Shown here one piece after another: positions 1 to 8,292 of a stretch of 21,548 bases of DNA (positions are counted from its first letter, which is position 1; every line of letters begins with the position of its first letter). The notes under the pieces are model-generated. The model saw only the letters and a list, made by a program, of their open reading frames with translations, ran no database searches and was not told the DNA's origin. A program made the position numbers and the translations under genes. Location: the NCBI RefSeq assembly GCF_001039355.2, contig NW_019775537.1, positions 8,878 to 30,425 of the forward strand. The letters are read 5' to 3'. Origin of the DNA: Lingula anatina (taxonomy: Eukaryota > Brachiopoda > Lingulata > Lingulida > Lingulidae).

Positions 1-13
1 AGGTCAAAGGTCA
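1..13 (+). promoter_or_regulatory. DR1-type nuclear-receptor half-site pair
   Basis: The first 13 bases are two AGGTCA half-sites separated by one base, the exact DR1 layout bound by RXR-, HNF4- and COUP-TF-type receptors. The match is seen directly. Function is not, because there is no nearby promoter. The site lies at the window edge and could equally be the end of a short AGGTCAA-type tandem repeat continuing outside the window. Confidence 0.2.
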
Positions 14-280
14 AATCCAAGGGTATATTTGAAATCTACACATATGACTTTTGGAAAGCCGTCTATAGAAATTTTTCCCATAACTCCTTCCGTAGGGTAG
101 ATAATTAGCATTTAATTTTGCCATTTTTAGACAAGGGTGCATTGTAATGCGTGCCACACCCAGACCCCAATACCGACAAAGCCCAAATTTTACGTGGAAC
201 AAGTTGAGATTATAGGTGACCTAAATCCATGAGATGGGTACGGGGGCCCTTACCGTCTAGGAGGAGAAGCGGTAACGGTA

Positions 281-357
281 GCCGTCCGGCGGAGCCGGCG
301 GAACGATCCGGACGGGACCGAAACCATGTGTACCGCCAGCGCTAACGCTGGTGGTAC
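281..357. repeat. Two adjacent GC-rich hairpins
   Basis: In otherwise AT-rich DNA, 282-289 (CCGTCCGG) pairs exactly with 308-315 (CCGGACGG). Immediately after, 330-341 pairs with 346-357 (12-bp stem, one mismatch, 4-base loop CTAA). The block is CpG-rich. It could be the core of a short foldback element or a cruciform-prone sequence. No terminal repeat or target duplication was found, so it is recorded only as structure. Confidence 0.4.
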
Positions 358-1462
358 AATAATATCGTTTGGAAAATAACTCACTGATTTAATTATGCTT
401 TTGCAACATGAAATTATCATTAACTTTGCCGGTTCACGTGTACACAGTACCTTGCTATCAGTGCTGCTCTTTTCTCCCCAACTCGCCACTGACATGCTAA
501 CCACATCGTTTCAAAACAACGTTGGTATGCTCCTTTACTTTTGGTGTTGGCAGTTTCGCCCCGGGGACATCGTTTTCGGTTAAAAACAACGTATCGTTTT
601 CACCCATCTTTGCACTGCTCCTGTACAAAATGTCCGCTTGCTGCCCCCCAAGTTAAAAATCGTAGCACGTGGGTAGTTACGCAAGACCTGTGACGTACAT
701 GTATAACACACTTATTGAAGTGCCTGAATGGGTTGTTAATGGTTCAACATCTTGGTGTTGATCTCAATTGCAAGTACAGGTAGCATCATCCTGATAGGGA
801 AAAGTTTTCTTACCTGACAATGGGCTAGGCAAGTTATGGGCATTTCGTGGAGCAGTAACATGGTGCCTTGGCAGGGAAGGACCTTGCTCTAAACTTTCAT
901 AAGGCGGTGGGCTGCTCCATGATGTGGCCCCGTGTGTCTGGCAGGCAGCACTGAAGCCTATTTAAAAACTTATCTACATTATACAGACTGTGAGATAAGA
1001 CAGTCCTTTTGTACTTTTTCTTGGAGAAACATTGAAATGGAACGCAGTAATGTACATTAAAATATGCACTCAATGGACGAAAGCAAGTAACCCAAATACC
1101 TTGTAATACAGTACCAATGCTCATGAAGACACCCAAATTGAGATATAAAAGAACCATCTATATGAGAAACTAATTTTACATCGTCCATGCGGATAAAAAC
1201 TGGACATGATCTTTATGATATTATGTTATTTATAATTAGCCTACTTGCATATCCCCACGTGTATGTAGACTCCATTTGGCTAACTTCAGATATTTTAAAT
1301 AAATGAAAAAACCGACTTCATAAATAAAAGTTGTGATTTTTTTGTCAATTAATATAAAATCTGTGCTACTCATATCTCAATCCCCTCATATAAGATAACT
1401 GCCGTATTTTTGGTATAGCCTTGTACTATACATACAACTGTATACCGGGTGGACTCAGAGAA
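358..1462. other. No gene recognised (left flank of the Ngaro element)
   Basis: AT-rich DNA with only short open frames on both strands, none with a recognisable domain. I see no terminal repeats or arrays. It ends where the B2 repeat of the retrotransposon begins, so it is the host-side flank of that insertion. Confidence 0.5.
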
Positions 1463-1551
1463 TTCTCCTAGACCATAACTGACACTGCATAACATTAATA
1501 ATAAAACAACACAAACAACATATAAAGTGCATATGGACGCAGTTAGCGCAC
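1463..1551 (-). repeat. Ngaro terminal repeat B2 (3' end of element)
   Basis: This 89-bp segment is a direct copy of 4353-4441 (B1), with the same length and three substitutions near its left end. The shared block starts at TTCTCCTAGACCATAAC and ends at GTTAGCGCAC. Sequence similarity stops sharply on both sides, which fixes the outer boundary of the retrotransposon at 1463. Confidence 0.9.
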
Positions 1552-1682
1552 GAATTTTATTTCAAACCATCTTCAATCATTTACAAACAATATAAATAAA
1601 TAATTAAATAAATAAATTATAAACACGAGGAGACCCTCTCCTCACCAAAACTCCTTATCATCTCTTCCTTTTATATATAAAC

Positions 1683-2321
1683 AGGAATCACCGGGATATC
1701 ACATCCCTAACAGCTCTTCTGAGCTCATCTTTCCCTTACCTAGGGAATCACCAGGATATCACATCCAAACAGCTCTTCCGAGCTCATCTTTCCCTTACCT
1801 AGGGAATCACCGGGATATCACATCCCAACAGCTCTTCCGAGCTCATTTTTCCTTACAAAGGGAATCACCAGGATATCACATCCAAACAGCTCTTCCGAGC
1901 TCATCTTTCCCTTACCTAGGGAATCACCGGGATATCACATCCCAACAGCTCTTCCGAGCTCATTTTTCCTTACATAGGGAATCACCAGGATATCACATCC
2001 AAACAGCTCTTCCAAGCTCACCTTTCCCTTTTTAGGGAATCCTAAGGATATAACATCCCAACAGCTCTCCCGAGTTCATCTTTCCCTTACATAGGGATTT
2101 AACAGAATATCACAACCCAAGCACTTTCGATTTCATTTCTCCCATACATAGGAAATCACCAGAGACCACCTCCCAAACACCTCTTTCGAACTCATCTTTC
2201 CTTTACATACGGAATCACGAGGATATAACATCCAAACAGTTTCCAAGCTCACCTTTCCCTTTTTAGGGAATCATAAGGATATAACATCCCAACAGCTCTC
2301 CCGAGCTCATCTTTCCCTTAA
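1683..2321. repeat. Satellite array of ~59-bp units with higher-order structure, left part
   Basis: About eleven tandem units of about 59 bp, each with the pattern GGAATCACC-GGATATCACATCC, AACAGCTCTTCCGAGCTC and CATCTTTCCCTTAC. Neighbouring units alternate between a CCGGG/CCCAAC type and a CCAGG/CCAAAC type, giving a dimer of about 117 bp. A longer 236-bp, four-unit period is also visible: the block starting at 1976 is repeated from 2212. The array ends at 2321 because a TTAA-flanked element inserted there; it resumes at 3803. It lies between repeats A2 and B2, so it belongs to the Ngaro element. Confidence 0.88.
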
Positions 2322-3007
2322 CCCCATAGCGCCTGTCAGCATCTGACCTAGAAAGTGCTCTTGGTCCTGAGCCCTCTACACGGACGCACTCAATTTTACA
2401 GGCGGCCTCATTTAATCAATGATAATATATTCACTTGTTTAGAAAACACCTATGAACTGTACATTTTTAAAAAGCCAACAATGTAAGCTTTAAAGTCATA
2501 TCAGTTTTATTCATATTTGTTAACTAAGGTAGAAATAGCAGGAGTTTAAATATATGACTTGCTTTTCTCGTAGAGAAGTAAAAAACAAAACTTTAATTTC
2601 AGCATGCACATTCTTTTTCACTTAACCAAATAATTTGTTGAAATTTTCTCATAAACATTCGAAATATGTTTTAAACAATTTCAGAAAGATATCGTATTTA
2701 GTTTTTGAGTTATAATAAGTTTCCTGGGATGCGTGCTGTACCTAAAAACCTTCATCATGCCAGCTAGTTGCACAATATACTGGCGGGCTAGCTGACTGGA
2801 AGACTTCCACCTAATTATGTTTATAATTACAAATAGATTGTAAATTAAGTGCCTTTTTCAATAGTTTTTCTCTAGTTTTTTAATCAACTGAACCCGGATA
2901 CTCATAAAATTTTGTTTTGCACTCAAATCATATACAAGAATACAAACAATATCATGAGCAAATATTACACTTTCGTGAATAAAAATTGCATCATAAAAAT
3001 ACAAGCA

Positions 3008-3253
3008 AACGTGGAATTTGTACTAATACACAAGCAGGAAAAGACATGTTGATACAACGCACTAGTAAACATATTACATCTGTATTTATGCACAAGCAGG
3101 AAAAGCCATGTGTAGATGCAGCACACAAGTAAATATATGTCATTTGAACTTCTACATAAGCAGGAAAAGACATGTTGATGCAGTACAAAGAAACATATGA
3201 CATTTGTATTTATGCACAAGCAGGAAAAGACATGTTGATACAGCACACAAGGC
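3008..3253. repeat. ~61-bp minisatellite inside the piggyBac-like element
   Basis: Four units spaced about 60-68 bp share the core ACAAGCAGGAAAAGACATG followed by TTGATACAGCACACAAG and an A/T-rich linker. The cores fall at about 3022, 3090, 3155 and 3215. The cysteine-rich open frames on the minus strand here are translations of this repeat, not genes. Confidence 0.82.
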
Positions 3254-3601
3254 AACATTTAGCCTGACTTGCCACGGAACGTTTACAGTCATTTTATCAG
3301 CAATATAACCCTTCCAATTACTATTGTCGTCTGCTTGGTTACTGCCGTTAGTATCATCAGCGTTTTTCATAAATCAAGCCCGCGTCCGAATCTGCTCTCT
3401 GACAACTCATACTAGCCAAAGGTACATAATCTTTAAAGTTATCGGAGTATCAAAATCTATCAAGGACGCTTCCCCGAAGTCTGAATTTTCAAACAAATCT
3501 AGAATATTTCTCAACCCATAATTTCTGCTGACTTCTCGTCGCCATTTTGACTTCTTAGCGCCTCGACAATGGTTGAAATAAATCGCTTTTTCATCATCCA
3601 A
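3250..3601 (-). pseudogene. Possible N-terminal remnant of a piggyBac-type transposase
   Basis: On the minus strand a 64-codon open stretch from 3601 contains the acidic segment ILDLFENSDFGEASLIDF. After one or two frame changes a second acidic stretch, DDTNGSNQADDNSNW (about 3320-3360), follows. An acidic, low-complexity N-terminus before a tryptophan-containing segment is a common feature of piggyBac transposases, and the location inside a TTAA-flanked element fits. No catalytic aspartate region or C-terminal cysteine-rich domain is visible; the minisatellite lies where the body of the gene would be. The assignment rests mainly on context. It could also be unrelated captured sequence. Confidence 0.22.
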
Positions 3602-3802
3602 TTCTTGCTACACGTCTTTCAAAAGCCAGTAGTAAACAGAAAACTAACATTAAGTTATTCTTGTGACAGAAGCAGGAATTGTTACAAACGACAGAGGACA
3701 GTACAATCATGTAAACACAGAAACCGCGTATAAGCAGTTCCCGGCACTGAGGACTTTTTAAAATGAACCGCATATGTGCGGTTCCCGGCGCTATGGGGTT
3801 AA

Positions 3803-3950
3803 ATAGGGATTTAACAGAATATCACAACCCAAGCACTTCCGATCTCATTTATCCCATACATAGGAAATCACCAGAGACGACCTCCCAAACACCTCCTCCG
3901 AACTCATCTCTCCACTACACAAGTGCAAAACTACCTCCCAAACAGCTCAT
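3803..3950. repeat. Satellite array of ~59-bp units, right part
   Basis: It continues the array at 1683-2321 after the TTAA-flanked insertion. The sequence from 3803 (ATAGGGATTTAACAGAATATC) matches 2093-2211 closely over about 120 bp. That is the next pair of units expected in the 236-bp higher-order period. The array then degenerates towards 3950. Confidence 0.85.
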
Positions 3951-4196
3951 ATAAATCAATCATTAAATTAATATATTAATAAACATAAATCGCACCTCCA
4001 AACACACACCCATGCACACTGTACGCCTACACTCTAACACAACATACACTATACTTATTTTGAAAACAAAAACATTGAATAAAAATAAAAATAGCCACTG
4101 CAGCAATAACCAATGTAGTTATAAAACAAAATGAATCACATGTACTAATCAAATTAAAACAACAAAACCATAAACAAAATTTGAAAAATAAAAATG
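3951..4196. other. AT-rich spacer between satellite and repeat A2
   Basis: Simple AT-rich sequence with ACACACC-rich patches. No coding frame, and no match to other parts of the window. It is part of the Ngaro A2-B2 interval. Confidence 0.5.
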
Positions 4197-4352
4197 TACG
4201 TGTCAACTGGTCTGCGCTAACTGGTCGAATGAACAACTGTCATGACTTACCCACAATTCTTACCAATATCACAACACAATATATACAGTGTCGCCCCCTA
4301 GGAAAAAATAATTCCATTCTTATTCACTTCGCTCAAACGAATAGAATTATAT
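4197..4352 (-). repeat. Ngaro internal repeat A2
   Basis: A 156-bp direct copy of A1 (8293-8452). It runs from TACGTGTCAACTGGTCTGCG to GAATAGAATTATAT. It differs from A1 by four substitutions and one 4-bp indel (CTAA missing near 4276). Its outer end abuts B1 at 4352/4353 with no spacer, reproducing the head-to-tail junction of the element's two termini. Confidence 0.9.
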
Positions 4353-4441
4353 TTCTCCTAGACCATAACCGACACTGTATACCATTAATAATAAAACAAC
4401 ACAAACAACATATAAAGTGCATATGGACGCAGTTAGCGCAC
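4353..4441 (-). repeat. Ngaro internal repeat B1
   Basis: An 89-bp direct copy of B2 (1463-1551). In element orientation it lies just after the recombinase stop (4493-4495) and directly before A2. The A2/B1 joint reads ATTATAT|TTCTCCTAG, combining the outer end of A1 with the outer end of B2. Confidence 0.9.
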
Positions 4442-4492
4442 AAGTCGAAAACAAAGAACGGGAATGTTAAGTTATACAGACCCAATTTTTTA

Positions 4493-5458
4493 CTAACAAA
4501 AAATCTGTCGGAAATTATCTGTCACATAGCCATCTTTAGCTGTTACCAAACTCCACTTTCCATGTCTTTTAAATAACCTGTCTAGAACACCAGCTCTTGT
4601 GGCAGCAGTAGCAGCACCTGCTCTCAAACTATGTAAAACAAATTGTTTTATATCTTTAACAAGAGGAGAAAAAAAGAGGAAATTAATAATTCTCTCATTC
4701 TAGTATATGAAATAGGCTTATCATCATATCTAATATTGAAGTGCTTGGTGACAGATCTAAAAATATACAAATCCGAATGCTCAAGATTCACACAGAGAAC
4801 AATTGCTCTAAATTTTTAACAGGACAAAGCTTTGAATAAGTTCTACATGTAGCAATAACCATATGAGAACCATCTCTAGAGATGTCCGTTTTGCTCTTTT
4901 CAATAAAAATCGACATGTATGAATCATGAAACAAAACATCACTAATCCTTAAATTTAACAGCTCTAAAACTCGAATAAAGCCTGCATAAAAAAGCAAGCA
5001 AGCACATATAGCACATTGAGAATACACATTTCCTTCTTCAAAATTTGCATCAAACATTTTTTCCAAAATATCTGGATATATGGGCTCCTTTTTGCAAACT
5101 GGCTGTGACTTGTGCCTCTTATATACCTTCCGACACGATTTTTACTAAATTAGAGTCTGTAGGAAACTCTGCGCTTATAATGGCATACACCCATTTAAGC
5201 CCGTAAAAAGCCTGATAAACAGGACTAGAAGAATTGGACTGTTCTGCTAAGCACGACAAGTACAAAGCAACAGGAAAACCTTTTGCCGGAAAATTCCCTT
5301 GATTGCCGTTCTTCTTCGCCCATAATTCCCATCGCATGAAAGCTGAATAATAACCCTTGACTGTGTTCGATAACCGACTCTCAGACAAAAAATCCAGCAA
5401 CCAATGGCATTTTACCAGCCATCTCGTCAGGAAGCTCAGAAATGTCATCCTTATAAGC
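4493..5458 (-). pseudogene. Ngaro/DIRS tyrosine recombinase (frameshifted)
   Basis: This ORF would encode the integrase-like tyrosine recombinase that joins the circular DNA intermediate to the host genome. Read on the minus strand, an N-terminal SAM-like region contains RLSNTVKGYYSAFMRW (about 5330-5380). The catalytic part follows: Arg in GFIRVLELLNLR (codon 4971-4973), KSKTDISRDG (about 4865-4900), HSLRAGAA (HxxR, 4622-4633), RHGKW (4553-4567) and the nucleophile Tyr in KDGYV (codon 4526-4528). The stop is TAG at 4493-4495. All catalytic residues survive, but the frame changes near 5390, around 5066-5110, near 4800 and near 4660, so no protein can be made. A sequence resembling a splice acceptor (TTTTTCTTTTTGTTTTTGCAG, minus strand) ends at 5459, which is why I start the coding part at 5458. 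B1 lies about 50 bp downstream. Confidence 0.87.
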
Positions 5459-6419
5459 CTGCAAAAACAAAAAGAAAAATTAATTAGTAATTTAAAATCA
5501 CTTTCATTTATTTAAAAAAATCAAATCTGACTGCCAGCATTTTAAACGGCAAATCCACTCTACCAAACAAACCTCCAGGAACATAACAAGCTTTTTCTCT
5601 CGGTAATTCTACATATGCTACAGCTTCCTTTATAAAAACCTGCCTTTAGATAATAAAGGACAAAAACTAGCTGAGTGCCAACAAGGTAAAATCACCGTGC
5701 CACAAGCCTTGCATTGCATTAAATACAGTATAACTCTAGATAATACACACATCGGGGGCACAAACCAACCATTCATACCACCCCAATGAACAGTGCCCAC
5801 CGCACCAGGAGTCCAATATCTAGAATTAAAAAACTGGCAATTTATTGTTATGATCAGAGGCAAGAAAAAATTCAATTTCATGCGGCCCCCAGACTGAATC
5901 TAAATAATTGAAAATACTATCTGGCACGCCCAATCATCATAGTCTACTAATCTGCTGATTTGATCTGCATATACATACAGAAATCTTGCATACATTAGAT
6001 ACCCAAAGTTCCATTTGTTTCATACTGTTTCTGCTCAAAACAATTTGTTCATTCCAACATTTAGCTTTAGAAATATCAAAACCCAGACATTTTGTCATAA
6101 TATAAACCATATTGCAAGTAACAAAAGACATAGAAATGATCTGACCTACTAAACTAGCAACTAAACGCACATGAACGCTGCCTTTTCCTCTAAACAGAGA
6201 ACGAATATCCGTTATAGTCTAAAGAATTTTAAGAAGTCTGTAATCAGAATGCATAAAGTGCCTTTCTCTAAATTCAAATTATACCCTAAAAATAAAATCT
6301 CAATACTAGGAAACCACGTTGATTTTTCAACTTTAGGAACAAATCCGCTGTTGATAAGATCTTGCTTAATTTAAAGCAATATTGTCACATTCGCTGTACT
6401 GCGAATGACAACCAAAACC

Positions 6420-6431
6420 ATCATCTAAATA
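6420..6431 (-). other. Reverse transcriptase active-site box YLDD
   Basis: The minus-strand codons read Tyr-Leu-Asp-Asp, preceded by KVVM and followed by GFG. This is the YxDD catalytic box of reverse transcriptases. It lies about 200 bp downstream of the first catalytic Asp (FKFDL, 6633-6635), the usual spacing. Confidence 0.88.
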
Positions 6432-7006
6432 CATAACCACTTTATTGCCCTCTCCTCGCCACTTTTTAACCAGCAGCCTGGTCACTTTAGTAAAAATATA
6501 GCATGCCGAACTGAGACCAAATGTTAAAACTTTAAATATAAAAATTTTGGAAGCATTTCCAAATTTCCAAGAAAACCTTTAAAAATTAGAGTGAGACTCA
6601 AAATTATCAATGTGATAATATACAGAATGTAAATCAAATTTGAAAACAAAAATCTCCATTTTAAATAAAACATTACGAATTTGTTCAAATTTTACTGAAA
6701 ATTTCCAAAGATGTTTATTAACATGCTGCAAATCTAAAATTAACCGCTTTTTACCGCTACTGCTAATGGCCACTGTAAGCGAGTTAACTTCAACAGATAT
6801 ATCTGAACACTCACTAATAAAGCCTCTGACCAATAAATCTTGTATTGCCTGCTCAACAAATGCACTGTGCAAAATAGCAGATTTATTATTATCCAAACGA
6901 AATGATGCGGGTATAGAGAAAAAAGGAAGCTTGTATCCATTTTTTTAAACATCAAGAATAAATTCATATGTGCCAATACTTTTCCAAAATGCTAATTTAC
7001 TTCTTA

Positions 7007-7519
7007 AGGGGCCCGCACACGTTGAGCATTTGGCGCGTGCCACTTGCGCTGCACCGTTTTCTCATCGTGTGCGGGGGTATTTTGGTGAGATTTTTGCCTC
7101 ACGCGCGGCTGAGCAAAATTTCTCACGTGTTTGATTTTTTTGGTCTCTTGAGGCAAATGTCTCAGCGTGTGCGGGGTGCAAGCGCCGATTGCTCACGCCA
7201 TGCTAACAATGCGCATGTGCCAGTATAGCCGGAAACAAACAAAAATGGCAGCCCCCAGTGAAGTCAACAAAAATGTACACAGTTATAGTTAGTCTGATTG
7301 ATTAACGTGGTCACCATTATCCATTACTATCAGAAAAAACAACAATATGTAATGTTTCCTTAAACACATGATCCCGCAGTTCACAGTGCGTCCGCTAGGG
7401 GCAGGCCGGGAGGCACCTCTGCTGAGCAAAGAGCGCAGCGTTTGCGGGGAGCTGAGGAGTCCGAGCATCTTGCTCAGCGCAAGTGGCGCGCGCCAATTGC
7501 TTACCGTGTGCGGGGTGCT
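7007..7519. mobile_element. 513-bp MITE with GC-rich inverted ends and TTA duplication (PIF/Harbinger-like)
   Basis: The left end AGGGGCCCGCACACG (7007-7021) and the inverted right end AGCACCCCGCACACG (7519 leftward) begin inverted repeats that extend inward about 45 bp through a shared GGCGCG(T/C)GCCACTTGCGCT block. Both ends are flanked by TTA (7004-7006 and 7520-7522), the 3-bp target preference of PIF/Harbinger transposons. The element has no transposase ORF and is markedly GC-richer than its surroundings, with several internal CpG-rich GTGTGCGGGG copies. It sits inside the RT gene of the Ngaro element and is therefore younger than that insertion. Confidence 0.85.
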
Positions 7520-7631
7520 TTAGCCTACCTTTAACCCAGATATCTACATTGCCTTGCTTGTGCTCAAATTATCGATAGTAAAAAATAATTTATCATATTT
7601 CACATCAAAACAATACTTATCTTTAACAAAA

Positions 7632-8292
7632 TCATGGACGATTGGTTTCTGAGAATCCTGGTGCACTTCCTGGTGTTTTAGTGTAGGGACAATCTCTCCT
7701 ACAATGGCCGAAGGACCCACACGCAAAACACGACCCGCTCCTTCCTTGTCCGTAGGGGCTGACAGCAGAAGAAGTGGCTGGTGGTGTGAAAGAACCTGGA
7801 CTGACTTCTCCTGGTGCAACACAGGGAAACGCCCATAGTTGTCCAATAAAAATAGGCTGAGCACAGTAAACAGGATAAGTACTACTAACGTTAGATTTGC
7901 TGGAGCCATGACCTCCCTTCGAAATAGGTTTGCTCAAATACGCTTTTTCAATGCCTTGCTTTCCGCTCTGTTAACTTTCTTTTCATCCTCAGAGTCACTG
8001 GCCAAAGGATTGGCTTCGTAAAAGCGGACAGTGTCCCACCTGTGTCAATAACTCTTCTAATTCAGTATCGAAATCAAACTGAATGCGACTGCCTTCTTGA
8101 CAGCATTTGGCTGAAACCTCGGTCTTAATCTTTGTTAGATAAAACCATGTAATTCGCTCATTAAGATTTCCAACTCAGAAGTTACTTGAGCCTTTAGGTC
8201 TTTTAACGATTCCGCCTGCGACTGCACGGACTCTAGTATTTGTATTAGCGAAACGCCCTCCGACACCACTGAAAAATGCGCGCTCCAAAATT
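7632..8292 (-). pseudogene. Ngaro gag-like ORF with CCHC zinc knuckle (frameshifted)
   Basis: This is the nucleic-acid-binding structural protein of the retrotransposon. On the minus strand the first part (about 8140-8250) is a likely coiled coil, heptad-like around ESVQSQAESLKDLKAQV. A frame change leads to RWDTVRFYEANPLASDSEDE and an acidic-then-basic stretch (about 7945-8043). Another frame change leads to a Gly/Ser/Pro-rich linker (7740-7937) and a zinc knuckle CFACGSFGHCRRDC, matching CX2CX4HX4C, at 7689-7730. The frame ends at 7632, shortly before pol. An open frame on the same strand in the next register overlaps the linker but has no domain and is treated as a shadow. The true start codon cannot be fixed; an ATG lies inside A1. 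Confidence 0.78.

Larger units (their letters stand above)
2322..3798. mobile_element. piggyBac-like element (TTAA duplication), 1477 bp, nested in the Ngaro satellite array
   Basis: The ends are a perfect 12-bp inverted repeat: CCCCATAGCGCC at 2322-2333 and GGCGCTATGGGG at 3787-3798. Each is flanked outside by TTAA (2318-2321 and 3799-3802). TTAA target choice with ends beginning CCC is characteristic of the piggyBac superfamily. Just inside the right end is a near-palindrome (GAACCGCATATGTGCGGTTC), and next to it a diverged copy of the same terminal sequence. No intact transposase ORF is present, so this is non-autonomous or a strongly deleted copy. Removing it rejoins the flanking satellite in register, which confirms the insertion. 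Confidence 0.85.
5508..7631 (-). pseudogene. Ngaro/DIRS reverse transcriptase - RNase H (pol), frameshifted, split by a MITE
   Basis: On the minus strand the pol reading begins beyond the MITE (about 7520-7631, ending KGRLKK) and resumes at 7006. Clear RT segments are NNKSAILHSAF (near 6870-6895), GKKRLILDL (about 6730-6755), FKFDL with the first catalytic Asp (codon 6633-6635) and YLDD (6420-6431). A thumb region follows with EKSTWFPS and FLGYNL (about 6270-6320). The RNase H part keeps VRLVASLVGQIISMS (about 6125-6165), then jumps near 5965-5995 to its C-terminal part with ISRLVDYDDW, FNSRYWTPG and CWHSASFCPLL (5640-5820). The core with the catalytic carboxylates is missing. The stop is TAA at 5508-5510. 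Several frameshifts and stops are present, and the 513-bp insertion at 7007-7519 interrupts the start of the RT. Order and motifs match DIRS/Ngaro pol rather than LTR or LINE RT. Confidence 0.87.

Noticed and set aside
2965-3370. Cysteine-rich open frames on the minus strand
   Set aside because: They are the ~61-bp minisatellite translated in different frames. The recurring SCLC/ICFF pattern follows the DNA period.
4027-4576. Open frames crossing A2 and B1
   Set aside because: They overlap non-coding terminal repeats that are duplicated elsewhere without selection on frame. The plus-strand frame is also antisense to the recombinase end.
6968-7228. 86-codon plus-strand frame
   Set aside because: It lies almost entirely in the left half of the Harbinger-like MITE; GC-rich sequence yields few stops.
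7544-7909. 121-codon minus-strand frame overlapping the gag-like ORF
   Set aside because: It lacks the zinc knuckle and domain signal and lies in a shifted register to the real frame. Only its last part may carry linker sequence after a frameshift.
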